NCBI GenBank assembly: GCA_030916665.1
Contig: JAUPWC010000211.1
Location: 1 to 5,996, forward strand
Source: Verrucomicrobiota bacterium
Lineage (GTDB): Bacteria; Verrucomicrobiota; Verrucomicrobiia; Opitutales; Opitutaceae
Length of the DNA stretch: 5,996 nt
Reading direction: 5' to 3'
Shown here piece by piece: positions 1-5,996 of this stretch (its first letter is position 1; each line of letters opens with the position of its first letter). Position numbers and translations under genes: made by a program. The notes beneath the pieces were generated by a model. That model did no database searches and was not told where the DNA came from. It saw only the letters and a program-made list of their open reading frames with translations.

Positions 1-292
<292 letters not shown>

Positions 293-316
293 ACCTAAAG
301 TGATCACCCCTTCGAT

Positions 317-358
317 GATCTCATCTAAAAAATATCAGATCTCATCGAAAATATAAGA
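317..358. repeat. Two-copy imperfect 21-bp tandem repeat with embedded inverted repeat
   Basis: Units 317-337 and 338-358 both begin GATCTCATC, followed by an A-rich stretch (TAAAAAATAT against GAAAATATAA). About 16 of 21 positions match without gaps. An inverted repeat overlaps the array: TTCGATGA at 311-318 pairs with TCATCGAA at 342-349, with a possible bulged extension inward. The array starts 24 bases after the glnS stop. It could be a weak hairpin at the end of the glnS transcript, but no T-tract follows, so it is called only as a repeat. Confidence 0.55.
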
Positions 359-393
359 CGGGAACCTCCACCAAAGCCGCACGAGTCCTCCTC

Positions 394-414
394 TTTGCAA
401 GCTTGCTCGCAAAA
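394..414. repeat. Degenerate single REP-like palindrome
   Basis: The core GCAAGCTTGCTCGC (397-410) differs at one of 14 bases from the core of the left arm of the REP doublet near the other end of the window (GCGAGCTTGCTCGC). The outer bases TTT and AAA extend the symmetry, giving TTTGC-x-AGC-TT-GCT-x-GCAAA. The GTGGGA/TCCCAC ends seen in the intact copies are missing, so this looks like an old solitary copy. A match of this length could be chance, but the presence of an intact relative in the same window supports the call. Confidence 0.4.
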
Positions 415-552
415 GAAATCCACAAAAGCGATAGAGTCGAATAGCTGTGGCTCACTTTAAGTTCGTCGCGCCGCGACGGTAAACCCCAGACGGCATAACG
501 CACCATTCACGGTCGCCACGACCCCGGCATCGGTAATACTTGTGTCGCAGCT

Positions 553-774
553 TCACAGCGACGGCTTCCAGTTCTCGTCCGCCAGCGTCGGCTTGGTCAG
601 GTCGGCATGAAAGGTGATCTTGCCGCGCGCCGCTCCGAGCAAGGTGTGCCGCTGGCCAACCGCGGTAAAGATGAACTCCCCATCCTTATCTCGGATGCGC
701 ACGGTGCCGCCCTTGACAGCCTGCACCTTAAAGGTGCTGAAATCGCGCAGGAACGTGCGGACGTTGATGGTCAT
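553..774 (-). CDS. Small Phd/YefM-like antitoxin-type protein, no toxin partner visible
   Basis: This encodes a 73-residue protein with ATG at 772-774 and stop at 553-555. Its layout resembles prevent-host-death (Phd/YefM) antitoxins. An N-terminal 'TINVRTFLRDF' segment (residues 2-12) resembles the strand-helix opening of that DNA-binding fold. It is followed by 'GGTVRIRDKDGEFIFTAV' (22-39), where family members have a 'G..V.I...G...' strand pair. The C-terminal half 'LLGAARGKI' (45-53) plus an acidic/Trp tail (LADENW) resembles the toxin-neutralising tail. In the family, such proteins bind operator DNA and wrap a PIN or RelE-type toxin. Here no toxin ORF is found downstream (293-552), and gltX lies upstream. 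It is therefore an orphan antitoxin, a remnant, or a stand-alone regulator. There is no Shine-Dalgarno sequence before the ATG. It sits 68 bases after gltX on the same strand, with a probable terminator between. That the ORF is real is likely; the family call is tentative. Confidence 0.55.
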   Translation of the reverse strand: MTINVRTFLRDFSTFKVQAVKGGTVRIRDKDGEFIFTAVGQRHTLLGAARGKITFHADLTKPTLADENWKPSL

Positions 775-806
775 GCCGCAGGCTGTTTGATCGTTCGGCC
801 ACAGGC

Positions 807-835
807 AAGAAAGAGGCTCGTCGGGACGACTCGCC
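807..835 (-). terminator. Probable gltX terminator (imperfect hairpin plus T-rich tail)
   Basis: Read on the - strand, a symmetric hairpin begins 7 bases after the gltX stop. GGC (835-833) pairs with GCC (817-815), then there is a GA/GA internal loop, then GTCG (830-827) pairs with CGAC (823-820) around a TCC loop. The tract TCTTTCTT (814-807) follows directly. This matches an intrinsic terminator, though the stem is interrupted and the T-tract is broken by two Cs. The palindrome could instead be a dispersed intergenic repeat that doubles as a terminator. Confidence 0.45.
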
Positions 836-842
836 CTACCCG

Positions 843-2237
843 TCAGGCCGACGCAGCAAACTTGTTCAGTCGCGCCAGCACCTTATCCTTCCCCAGCACG
901 CGGAAGATGGCGGTGATGCTCGGGCCGGCGTTGGTGCCGGTGACGGCGAGGCGCGCGACGGCCTGGTAGTCGCCGAACCCGAGCCCCTTGCCCTCGGCGA
1001 ACGACTTGATGCCGGCCTCGACGGCCGTGTCGGTCGAGAAATCCATCGCGGGGATCGCGGCGATCAGCTCGGCGAGGCGGGCCTTCGGGTCGCCCTTGGC
1101 CATCACCTTCTCCTTCACCTTCGCGTCCACCGGGAAATCGTCGGTGAAAAAATAGACCGTGTAGGCGGCAAGTTCGTCCACCGATTTGATCTTCGGCTGG
1201 GCGAGCAGCATGATCTCGCGGCAATAGGCCTCGTTGGCCATGACCGCGGTGCCGCTCGGCTGCTTAGCGAAGAATTCTCTCGCGAGCGCGAGGAACCGGT
1301 CCGCCGGCTGCTCGAGCAGGTAAACCATGTTCATGTTCGCGAGCTTCTTGCCGTCGAACTTCGCGTTGCTCTGGTTCACGCCGGGCAGATCGAACAGCTT
1401 GATGATGTCGGCGATCGGCATCTTCTCGCGATCGTCGCCGGGATTCCAGCCGAGCAGCGACAGGTAGTTCACCAGCGCCTCGGGCAGGAAGTGGCGCTGC
1501 TGGTATTCCTCGATGAGCGCGCCCTTGTCGCGCTTCGACATCTTGCCCTGCCCCATCTCGGGCGACTTCAGGATGAGCGGAATGTGCGCGAACACCGGCG
1601 CGGCCACGCCGAAGCCCTCGTAAAGACGCACATGCTTGCTGGTGTTGGACAGGTGGTCCTCGCCGCGAATGACGTGCGAAATTTTCATTTCGATGTCGTC
1701 CACGACGTTCACGAAATGGAACACGGGGTTGCCGTCGGAGCGGAAGATCACGAAGTCCTCGTCCTCCTGCCGTTCGACGCGGCCGCGGATCTGGTCGTCA
1801 ATCACGACCGGGGCGGTCTTCACCTTCTCGACCTCCTTCTTGCGGTGGTCGTCAAACACCCGGTAGCGCTCGCCGAGCAGCTTGAACCACACGGCGCCGT
1901 CCTTCTCGTAGGCACGGCCGTTGGCGAGGAGCTGCTGCTTGTATTTTTCGTAGATCGCCCCGCGCTGGCTCTGACGATACGGACCGAAAGCGCCGCGCTC
2001 GCCCACGCCATTGGGATTCGGGCCCTCGTCCCAGTCCATGCCCAGCCAGGTCATGCTGTCGTAGATGAGCTTGAGGAAGGCCTCGCTGTTACGCGCCTGG
2101 TCGGTGTCCTCGATCCGCAGGATGAACGTGCCGCCGCTATGCCGGGCGTAGAGCCAGTTGAACAGGGCCGTGCGGGCGCTGCCGATGTGGAAGAAACCGG
2201 TGGGACTGGGAGCGAAGCGGACGCGGACGTTGGACAT
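843..2237 (-). CDS. gltX: Glutamyl-tRNA synthetase
   Basis: This encodes a complete 464-residue cytoplasmic class I synthetase that joins glutamate to tRNA-Glu using ATP. The N-terminus [14 protein letters not shown] is the diagnostic GluRS opening. It is followed by the HIGH-type motif HIGS (residues 17-20), then LRIEDTD (40-46), the substrate-pocket stretch [20 protein letters not shown] (177-196) and the KMSKS-type motif KMSKR (232-236). The C-terminal part, from about 330, is the helical anticodon-binding region. The length is normal for the family. The Cys-rich zinc-binding insertion of E. coli-type GluRS is absent: where 'CFC' would follow 'GRAY' there is [11 protein letters not shown], and the only cysteine is C339. 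Zinc-free GluRS is known, for example in Thermus. The frame stays open for 392 codons further upstream, antisense to the next gene, but conserved sequence begins only at this ATG (2235-2237). No Shine-Dalgarno is present; CCCTTCTCCC precedes the ATG. Whether it also mischarges tRNA-Gln cannot be read here, but a nearby glnS makes that unnecessary. Confidence 0.96.
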   Translation of the reverse strand: MSNVRVRFAPSPTGFFHIGSARTALFNWLYARHSGGTFILRIEDTDQARNSEAFLKLIYDSMTWLGMDWDEGPNPNGVGERGAFGPYRQSQRGAIYEKYKQQLLANGRAYEKDGAVWFKLLGERYRVFDDHRKKEVEKVKTAPVVIDDQIRGRVERQEDEDFVIFRSDGNPVFHFVNVVDDIEMKISHVIRGEDHLSNTSKHVRLYEGFGVAAPVFAHIPLILKSPEMGQGKMSKRDKGALIEEYQQRHFLPEALVNYLSLLGWNPGDDREKMPIADIIKLFDLPGVNQSNAKFDGKKLANMNMVYLLEQPADRFLALAREFFAKQPSGTAVMANEAYCREIMLLAQPKIKSVDELAAYTVYFFTDDFPVDAKVKEKVMAKGDPKARLAELIAAIPAMDFSTDTAVEAGIKSFAEGKGLGFGDYQAVARLAVTGTNAGPSITAIFRVLGKDKVLARLNKFAASA

Positions 2238-2249
2238 GGGAGAAGGGTC

Positions 2250-2278
2250 AGTGAGCAGGATGCCCCCCGCCCTGTCAA
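2250..2278 (-). promoter_or_regulatory. Possible gltX promoter, -35 box only convincing
   Basis: On the - strand a perfect TTGACA (2278-2273) lies upstream of gltX. With a 17-base spacer the -10 position reads CTCACT (2255-2250), which matches TATAAT poorly, at 2 of 6 bases. The -35 box is an inverted copy of the one facing the other way at 2341, which raises the chance that it is meaningful. Confidence 0.28.
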
Positions 2279-2336
2279 AGCCTGTCCCGGCGGTCGCGAA
2301 ACCCCCGCCAAACCTGGACATCACAACTCCTGTTCG

Positions 2337-2368
2337 CCTGTTGACAGGGGGAGGGCCTGCCGTATTTC
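2337..2368 (+). promoter_or_regulatory. Candidate sigma70-type promoter of the PpiD-like gene with overlapping palindrome
   Basis: A perfect -35 box TTGACA (2341-2346) is followed after 16 bases by TATTTC (2363-2368), a weak -10 that keeps the TAT. The start of transcription would fall near 2375, only about 10 bases before the ATG at 2385, giving a very short leader. The small palindrome CCTGT-TG-ACAGG (2337-2348) overlaps the -35 box and could be an operator half-site pair or simply coincidence. Confidence 0.4.
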
Positions 2369-2384
2369 GTGAACCCTTTCCCCC

Positions 2385-4043
2385 ATGATTTCCTGGATTC
2401 AAAAATACTTTCAGAAGCACATCAAGTTGGTGATGCTCATGATGCTTTTCATCATCGGCCTGCCGATGGTTTTCATCTACAGCCAGTCCTCGGGCCTCGG
2501 CTCCGGCGACGTCCGGGTGCGCGAGCAGAAGTTCTTCAACGTGAACCTCGCCAACCCCGAGCAGGCCCAGCGCGTGTTCGGCGACGGCCAGCTCAGCGCC
2601 CAGCTCCGGCTCGACTACCAGGCCATGCAGAATCTCCAGGCCTACGCTCTGCAGCGCGTGGCCGGCCTGGCGCTGGCCGATGAGCTCAAACTCCCCGTCC
2701 CGAACGCCGAGCAGATCTCCGCCTACACCGGCCGCGTGCCCGCCTTCCTCGACCAGCAGGGCCAGTTCGACAACTCCGCCTACGCCCGCTTCGGCGACTC
2801 GATCAAGTCCGCCCAGAGTCCGATCAAGGTCGCCGATGTCACCCGCGTGCTCCGCGACGACGCCCGCCTCGCCGAGCTCGGCAAGGTCCTCGGCGGCCCC
2901 GGCTACGTGCTCCCTTCCGACGTGAAGCAGCAGCTCGCCCGCATCGACTCCACCTGGACCATCCAGATCGCCGAACTGGACTACGCCGGCTTCAACCCCG
3001 CCATCAATCCGACCGACGCCGAGCTGCAAAAATTTCATGACGAAAACGCCTTCCGCTACGAGGTGCCGGCCCGCCCGCGCCTGAGCGTGGTGGAGTTCAA
3101 GGCCGCCAGCTTCGCCCCGCCGGGCGCCCCGACCGAGGAGGAGCTCCGCGCCTTCTACAACGCCAACCGTGCCCGCTTCCCCGCCCCGGCCGACGCCGAG
3201 AAAAAGGACGCCGCCAGCCTCGCCGCGCCCGACGCCGCCACCGACGACTTCCCGAAGGTCCGCGCCCAGGTTGAAGCCTCCCTCCGCGACCTCGCCGCCC
3301 GCCGCCTTGCCTCGGAGGCCGCCAACGAGGTGACCGTCGCCCTTTATGAGCGCCGGGCCAACCTCAAGCCCAACTCCGCCGAGCTGGCCTCCTTCCTCGC
3401 CGGCATCAACCACCCGGCTGTCGCGATCGCCCCCTTCGCCCCCGATTCCCCGCCCGCCGACCGTCCTTGGCTCGGCAGCTATGCCGAGGCCATCTCCAAG
3501 CTCAGTGCCGACCGCCCGGTCTCCGACGCCCTGCCCACGCCGGACGGCTTCGTCGTGCTGCTCTGGAATGAGAGCCTGCCCTCCTACAAGCCCCTCTTCA
3601 CCGACGCGAAATCTCGTGTGCTCGCCGACTACCGCGAAAACGAGAAGCGCCGCCTCTTCATCGAGCGTGGCGCCGCCCTCAAGGCCAAGCTCCAGGCTGC
3701 CGGCACCGGCTTCGCCACCGCTGCCGAGGCCGAGAAGCTCGCCGTCAAGAGCTACGCCAACTTCACGCTCCGGCAGCCCCCGCAGGACCTGCCGCCGGCC
3801 GCCTACACGGCCTTCGGTTCGCTCGAACCCGGCCAGGTCTCGGACCTGATGCCTTCAAACGACAAGGGCATCGTCGTCTATGCCCAGGAAAAGAAGCTGC
3901 CGGACCTGAGCCCCGCCAATCCCCGCTACGCCGAGGTGCAGCAGCAGCTCATGGCCTTCGCCGCCAGCACCAACGAAAACTCCCACCTCGGCCAGCTCGT
4001 CGAAACGGAGCTGGGGAAAACCAACCCGCAGGCCCTGCGCTGA
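2385..4043 (+). CDS. PpiD/SurA-N-like membrane-anchored periplasmic folding factor, parvulin domain not evident
   Basis: This encodes a 552-residue protein with the layout of PpiD-like chaperones, which sit in the inner membrane, face the periplasm and help exported proteins fold. A short basic start ([14 protein letters not shown]) leads into one membrane helix at about residues 15-33 with no cleavage site. A SurA_N-type helical chaperone region follows to about residue 200, including [11 protein letters not shown] (126-136), which resembles the 'GxFD...Y' signature. Two similar hinge units come next, at about 208-227 and 248-267 ([16 protein letters not shown] and [16 protein letters not shown]). 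An Ala/Pro-rich acidic linker runs to about 290. Residues 365-405 and 472-510 each resemble the C-terminal half of a parvulin fold ([17 protein letters not shown] and [18 protein letters not shown]). The 'HILV'-type start of an active PpiC domain is not seen, so prolyl isomerase activity is doubtful. There is no Shine-Dalgarno; CCCTTTCCCCC precedes the ATG. It is divergent from gltX and ends in a strong terminator. An ordinary annotation would be 'peptidylprolyl isomerase / SurA N-terminal domain protein'. Confidence 0.78.
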   Translation: MISWIQKYFQKHIKLVMLMMLFIIGLPMVFIYSQSSGLGSGDVRVREQKFFNVNLANPEQAQRVFGDGQLSAQLRLDYQAMQNLQAYALQRVAGLALADELKLPVPNAEQISAYTGRVPAFLDQQGQFDNSAYARFGDSIKSAQSPIKVADVTRVLRDDARLAELGKVLGGPGYVLPSDVKQQLARIDSTWTIQIAELDYAGFNPAINPTDAELQKFHDENAFRYEVPARPRLSVVEFKAASFAPPGAPTEEELRAFYNANRARFPAPADAEKKDAASLAAPDAATDDFPKVRAQVEASLRDLAARRLASEAANEVTVALYERRANLKPNSAELASFLAGINHPAVAIAPFAPDSPPADRPWLGSYAEAISKLSADRPVSDALPTPDGFVVLLWNESLPSYKPLFTDAKSRVLADYRENEKRRLFIERGAALKAKLQAAGTGFATAAEAEKLAVKSYANFTLRQPPQDLPPAAYTAFGSLEPGQVSDLMPSNDKGIVVYAQEKKLPDLSPANPRYAEVQQQLMAFAASTNENSHLGQLVETELGKTNPQALR

Positions 4044-4059
4044 ACGGACCCTCCGTTCA
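4041..4059 (+). other. Perfect hairpin starting at the stop codon of the PpiD-like gene
   Basis: TGAACGGA (4041-4048) pairs perfectly with TCCGTTCA (4052-4059) around a CCC loop, and the first three bases are the TGA stop itself. No T-tract follows, so it is not a terminator alone. It lies 34 bases before the true terminator hairpin and may protect the mRNA 3' end or help ribosome release; that is inference. Confidence 0.55.
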
Positions 4060-4093
4060 TCCCGTCCTAGCGCCGCCCGGCCATCCGGAAACT

Positions 4094-4120
4094 GCCACCG
4101 CCCTCCGCGGTGGCTTTTTT
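4094..4120 (+). terminator. Rho-independent terminator
   Basis: A perfect 8-bp stem, GCCACCGC (4094-4101) with GCGGTGGC (4107-4114), closes a CCTCC loop and is followed at once by six Ts (4115-4120). It lies about 50 bases after the stop of the PpiD-like gene and separates that transcript from the TolC-family gene. Confidence 0.92.
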
Positions 4121-4209
4121 CTGTCCGAAACCTCAGGGCTTCTCCGGCGTCACAAAAAGCTTAAACTTTCCTCCAAACTCGCGTGTCCTGTCCCCAGTTC
4201 CCATTTCCC

Positions 4210-5664
4210 ATGACCCATCCGTCCCGCCATCTTGCCGCAGTGCTGTCCGCCGCCCTGCTCGCCGCGTCCAACCTCGTCGCCCAGGCTAACGCCGCCTCCG
4301 AGCTGACCCTCGAGCAATGTGTCGCCCGCGCCCTCCAGCGGAACTTCGACCTCGAGATCGGCCGCTATGCCCCGCAGATCGCCAAGGACGGTATCGACGT
4401 CGCCAAGGGCAGTTACGAGACCCAGCTCTCCGTCACCGGCAGCCGCAGCGGCCGCGAGTCGGACCTTTCCAACACCTCCAGCAACGGCACCGACCTGCGT
4501 GTCGGCGTCACACAGCGCCTCTACACCGGCACCACCCTCAGCGCCAGCAGCTCGCTCAACCGCAGCTCGACCAGCCCGGCCGCCGCCACCAATCCCGCCT
4601 ACGACGCCGACGTCACGCTCTCCGTGCGCCAGTCGCTGCTTCAGGGCCTGGACCCCGCGGTCAACCGCGGCAACATCGAGCGCGCCGAGATCGGTCTCCA
4701 GCGCGCCAATCTCGACTACAAGGCCCGCGTCCTCGACATCATCGAGGGCACCGAGAACGCCTACTTCAGCCTCGCCTTCGCCCGCGAGCAACTCGGCGTG
4801 CGCAACTTCTCCCTCGCCCTCGCCCAGAAGCTCTTTGACGAGGCCAAGACCCGCCGCGACACCGGCGTCGCCACCGACCTCGATGTGCTCCAGGCCGAGG
4901 TCGGCGTCGCCAACGCCCGCCGCGCCCTCATCCTCGCCGAGCAGTCCGTGAAGGACCGGCAGGACGCCCTGCTCGCCCTCATCGGCCAGTTCGAGCTCGA
5001 TGCCACCCTCGGCACCGTGCGCTTCAAGGAGACGCCCAGCCAGCTCCCCGTGTTCGCCTCGTCGTTTCTGATGGCCAAGCAGAACCAGCCCGACTTCCTC
5101 TCCTCCCAGGCCGCCATCGAGCAGGTGAAGATCGACCTGCGCCTCACCAAGGACGCCGCCAAGCCCGACCTCACCGTCGGCGCCGCGCTCGGCCTCAACG
5201 GCACCAACGGCAGCAGCGGCGACGCCTTCAGCGACGCCCTCGATCCGCAGAGCCACAACTGGCAGGTGGACTTTTCGTTCAACTACCCGATCGGTCGCAA
5301 ATCCGACAAGGCCCGCGAGCGCCAGAGCCTCGCCGCCCTCAGCCGCGAGCAGACCCGCCTGCGCCAGCTTGAGCAGACCATCGAGGTCCAGGTCCGCCGC
5401 GCGGTGCGCTCCGTCGAGGCCAACACCGAAAGCGTCCGCATCGCCGCCCTCGCCTCCGCCCTCAGCCAGAAACAATACGAGCTGGAGAAAGCCAAGTTCG
5501 ACGCCGGTCTCTCCACCAGCCGCCGCGTGCTCGAAGCCCAGGACGACCTCGAGAGCGCCCGCGTGAGTGAACTCCAGGCCCGCGTCAGCCTCGCCAACGC
5601 CATCTCTGCCCTCCACCGCCTCGAAGGCAGCTCGCTCCAGCGCTACGCCGTGGAGCTCCCCTGA
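4210..5664 (+). CDS. TolC-family outer-membrane efflux protein
   Basis: This encodes a 484-residue outer-membrane channel of the TolC/OEP family. Such proteins form trimers spanning outer membrane and periplasm and act as exit ducts for RND, MFS or ABC exporters, or for type I secretion. The ATG at 4210 is preferred over the in-frame GTG at 4183, because it puts a signal peptide at the very N-terminus: a basic start (THPSRH), a hydrophobic core (LAAVLSAALLAA) and a likely cut after ANA (residue 28). The mature protein opens with the family signature 'LTLEQCVARALQRN' (32-45). Two OEP repeats follow, each with long coiled helices and beta segments: about 32-260 (for example VTLSVRQSLLQG, and TGVATDLDVLQAEVGVANAR at 218-237) and about 275-475 (WQVDFSFNYPIG, and DAGLSTSRRVLEAQDDLESA at 431-450). 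The paired 'G.(A/S)T..DVL(Q/E)A' segments are the classic internal duplication. No pump gene is visible; a membrane-associated protein begins 239 bases downstream. No Shine-Dalgarno is present. AT-rich sequence around 4152-4170 may hold a promoter, but no good box pair was found. The specific transport substrate is unknown. Confidence 0.92.
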   Translation: MTHPSRHLAAVLSAALLAASNLVAQANAASELTLEQCVARALQRNFDLEIGRYAPQIAKDGIDVAKGSYETQLSVTGSRSGRESDLSNTSSNGTDLRVGVTQRLYTGTTLSASSSLNRSSTSPAAATNPAYDADVTLSVRQSLLQGLDPAVNRGNIERAEIGLQRANLDYKARVLDIIEGTENAYFSLAFAREQLGVRNFSLALAQKLFDEAKTRRDTGVATDLDVLQAEVGVANARRALILAEQSVKDRQDALLALIGQFELDATLGTVRFKETPSQLPVFASSFLMAKQNQPDFLSSQAAIEQVKIDLRLTKDAAKPDLTVGAALGLNGTNGSSGDAFSDALDPQSHNWQVDFSFNYPIGRKSDKARERQSLAALSREQTRLRQLEQTIEVQVRRAVRSVEANTESVRIAALASALSQKQYELEKAKFDAGLSTSRRVLEAQDDLESARVSELQARVSLANAISALHRLEGSSLQRYAVELP

Positions 5665-5681
5665 GCATTCCAAAAATGGAG

Positions 5682-5701
5682 CCGGGGCGACCCCGCCCCG
5701 G
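5682..5701. repeat. Strong GC hairpin just after the TolC-family gene
   Basis: CCGGGGCG (5682-5689) pairs perfectly with CGCCCCGG (5694-5701) around an ACCC loop, 17 bases after the TolC-family stop. No T-tract follows on the + strand. On the - strand an ATTTTT run (5679-5674) follows, but after four intervening bases. It may mark the 3' end of the tolC-type transcript, or be another dispersed intergenic palindrome like its two neighbours. Confidence 0.6.
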
Positions 5702-5724
5702 TTGGCAGGTGAATCATCTCCTCC

Positions 5725-5780
5725 TGTGGGAGCGAGCTTGCTCGCGACACGCTCCCGTCGCGAGCAAACTCGCTCCCACA
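5725..5780. repeat. REP doublet (REPIN-like) with Pseudomonas-type REP core
   Basis: Two 24-base arms face each other: 5725-5748 and 5757-5780, separated by ACGCTCCC. They are reverse complements except at one position (C in the left arm against the base matching A in the right). Each arm holds a smaller hairpin core, GCGAGC-TT-GCTCGC on the left and GCGAG-CAAA-CTCGC on the right. The GTGGGAGCGAGCTTGCTCGC sequence closely resembles extragenic REP elements of Pseudomonas, which are mobilised by REP-associated tyrosine transposases (RAYTs). No transposase is in the window, so movement would need one elsewhere. Short ORFs translated through this element are artefacts. Confidence 0.85.
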
Positions 5781-5821
5781 AATATTGTCCCAGCCAAGTC
5801 GCAGCCGCGCCTGAAGTCGCC

Positions 5822-5854
5822 GGCGGCAAGCGTGGCCACGCCACCCTTGCCGCC
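5822..5854. repeat. Long near-perfect intergenic palindrome
   Basis: GGCGGCAAG (5822-5830) pairs with CTTGCCGCC (5846-5854). After one C-C mismatch, GTGGC (5832-5836) pairs with GCCAC (5840-5844) around a CAC loop. This gives 14 pairs in 33 bases. No T-tract follows on either strand, so it is unlikely to be an intrinsic terminator. It differs in sequence from the REP doublet 41 bases upstream and may be a second repeat family. Confidence 0.6.
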
Positions 5855-5903
5855 AAACGCCCATTGCCATGAAGGCCCCGGCGGTCTCTGCTGACGGACC
5901 TTC

Positions 5904-5996
5904 ATGAGCAAGAAGCCCGCCGCAACCCCGCCGACCGCCGCGTCCTCGTGGTTCAGCGTGGGCCTGATCGCATTGTTCGGCGCCCTTTTCGGTGCC
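5904..5996 (+). CDS. Start of a membrane-associated protein of unknown function (3' part outside window)
   Basis: Thirty-one codons are open from ATG 5904 to the window end. The product begins with a short basic, Pro/Ala-rich stretch (MSKKPAATPPTAASS) and then enters a hydrophobic segment (WFSVGLIALFGALFGA, residues 16-31) that looks like a membrane helix or uncleaved signal anchor. A weak GGA at 5896-5898 lies 5 bases before the ATG, and CCTTC directly precedes it. Lying downstream of a TolC-family gene, it could be an exporter subunit such as a membrane-fusion protein, but the visible part cannot show this. The spacer with three strong palindromes makes a shared operon uncertain. Confidence 0.6.
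   Translation, partial: MSKKPAATPPTAASSWFSVGLIALFGALFGA

Larger units (their letters stand above)
293..552. other. Gene-free, AT-richer gap between glnS and the antitoxin-like gene
   Basis: No convincing gene is visible in these 260 bases on either strand. The first part, roughly 297-460, is clearly AT-richer than the surrounding sequence. It holds an imperfect tandem repeat (317-358) and a decayed REP-like palindrome (near 397-410). A short GC hairpin (CGTCGCG 464-470, loop C, CGCGACG 472-478) lies further on, with no T-tract on either strand. A PIN or RelE toxin would be expected here, downstream of the antitoxin-like gene on the - strand, but no frame gives a recognisable toxin start or PIN signature. 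No tRNA cloverleaf was recognised. The gap may be scar sequence left by element decay; that is inference. Confidence 0.6.

Noticed and set aside
464..478. Short GC hairpin as terminator of the antitoxin-like gene
   Set aside because: The 7-bp stem has a one-base loop, and no T-tract follows on the - strand.
607..969. A 120-codon + strand ORF
   Set aside because: It lies antisense to the antitoxin-like gene and the 3' end of gltX, and shows no protein-family features.
1491..2372. A 293-codon + strand ORF across gltX
   Set aside because: It is an antisense shadow of a strongly conserved enzyme gene, with no recognisable domain.
2238..3413. A 392-codon in-frame extension upstream of gltX, antisense to the PpiD-like gene
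   Set aside because: The translation is low-complexity Gly/Ala/Val/Leu without family resemblance. GluRS homology begins exactly at [14 protein letters not shown]; the open frame comes from GC-rich codon bias on the other strand.
4183..4209. GTG start nine codons upstream of the chosen TolC-family ATG
   Set aside because: It would place MSCPQFPFP before the signal peptide; the ATG at 4210 gives a normal signal peptide length.
5725..5780. CRISPR repeats
   Set aside because: Only two inverted arms are present, with an 8-base spacer; there is no direct-repeat array.
4150..5856. A 568-codon open frame on the - strand over the TolC-family gene
   Set aside because: It mirrors the real gene and is rich in Gly, Ala, Val, Leu and Glu, as expected for antisense of GC-biased codons. 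It also runs through the REP palindromes.
5643..5911. Small ORFs on both strands through 5643-5911
   Set aside because: Their sequences (for example VGASLLATGACREQARSH) are translations of the REP palindrome, a well-known source of false hypothetical proteins.

Overview
The window is GC-rich, densely coding bacterial chromosome. The proteins suggest a Gram-negative bacterium of the Verrucomicrobia/Opitutaceae kind: a TolC-type outer-membrane factor, a PpiD-like envelope protein that begins [10 protein letters not shown], and both GlnRS and GluRS. This placement rests on recalled family resemblance and not on a search, so it is moderate confidence.

Layout. Bases 1-292 hold the last 96 codons of glnS (glutaminyl-tRNA synthetase) on the + strand. 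Bases 293-552 are an AT-richer gap without a gene, holding a degenerate 21-bp tandem repeat and a decayed REP-like palindrome. Bases 553-774 (-) encode a 73-residue Phd/YefM-like antitoxin with no visible toxin partner. A probable terminator lies between it and gltX (843-2237, -), a complete 464-residue glutamyl-tRNA synthetase. The 147-bp divergent spacer 2238-2384 carries two outward-facing TTGACAGGG boxes. Next come a PpiD/SurA-N-like membrane-anchored protein (2385-4043, +) with a textbook Rho-independent terminator (4094-4120), and a TolC-family outer-membrane efflux protein (4210-5664, +). The gap 5665-5903 has three strong palindromes, one of them a near-perfect REP doublet (REPIN-like) with the GAGCGAGCTTGCTCGC core known from Pseudomonas REP elements. 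A membrane-associated protein starts at 5904 and runs off the window.

How the genes fit together. glnS and gltX converge and supply the two related class I synthetases, so tRNA-Gln is probably charged directly. The PpiD-like protein and the TolC-family protein are both envelope proteins, but a strong terminator separates them, so they are probably separate transcription units. The three complete larger genes lack a Shine-Dalgarno sequence and instead have a C/T-rich tract ending in CCC directly before the ATG.

I found no clearly new multi-gene system. The best leads are the REPIN-like cluster, the SD-less pyrimidine-tract starts, the apparent lack of a catalytic parvulin domain in the PpiD-like protein, and the orphan antitoxin.
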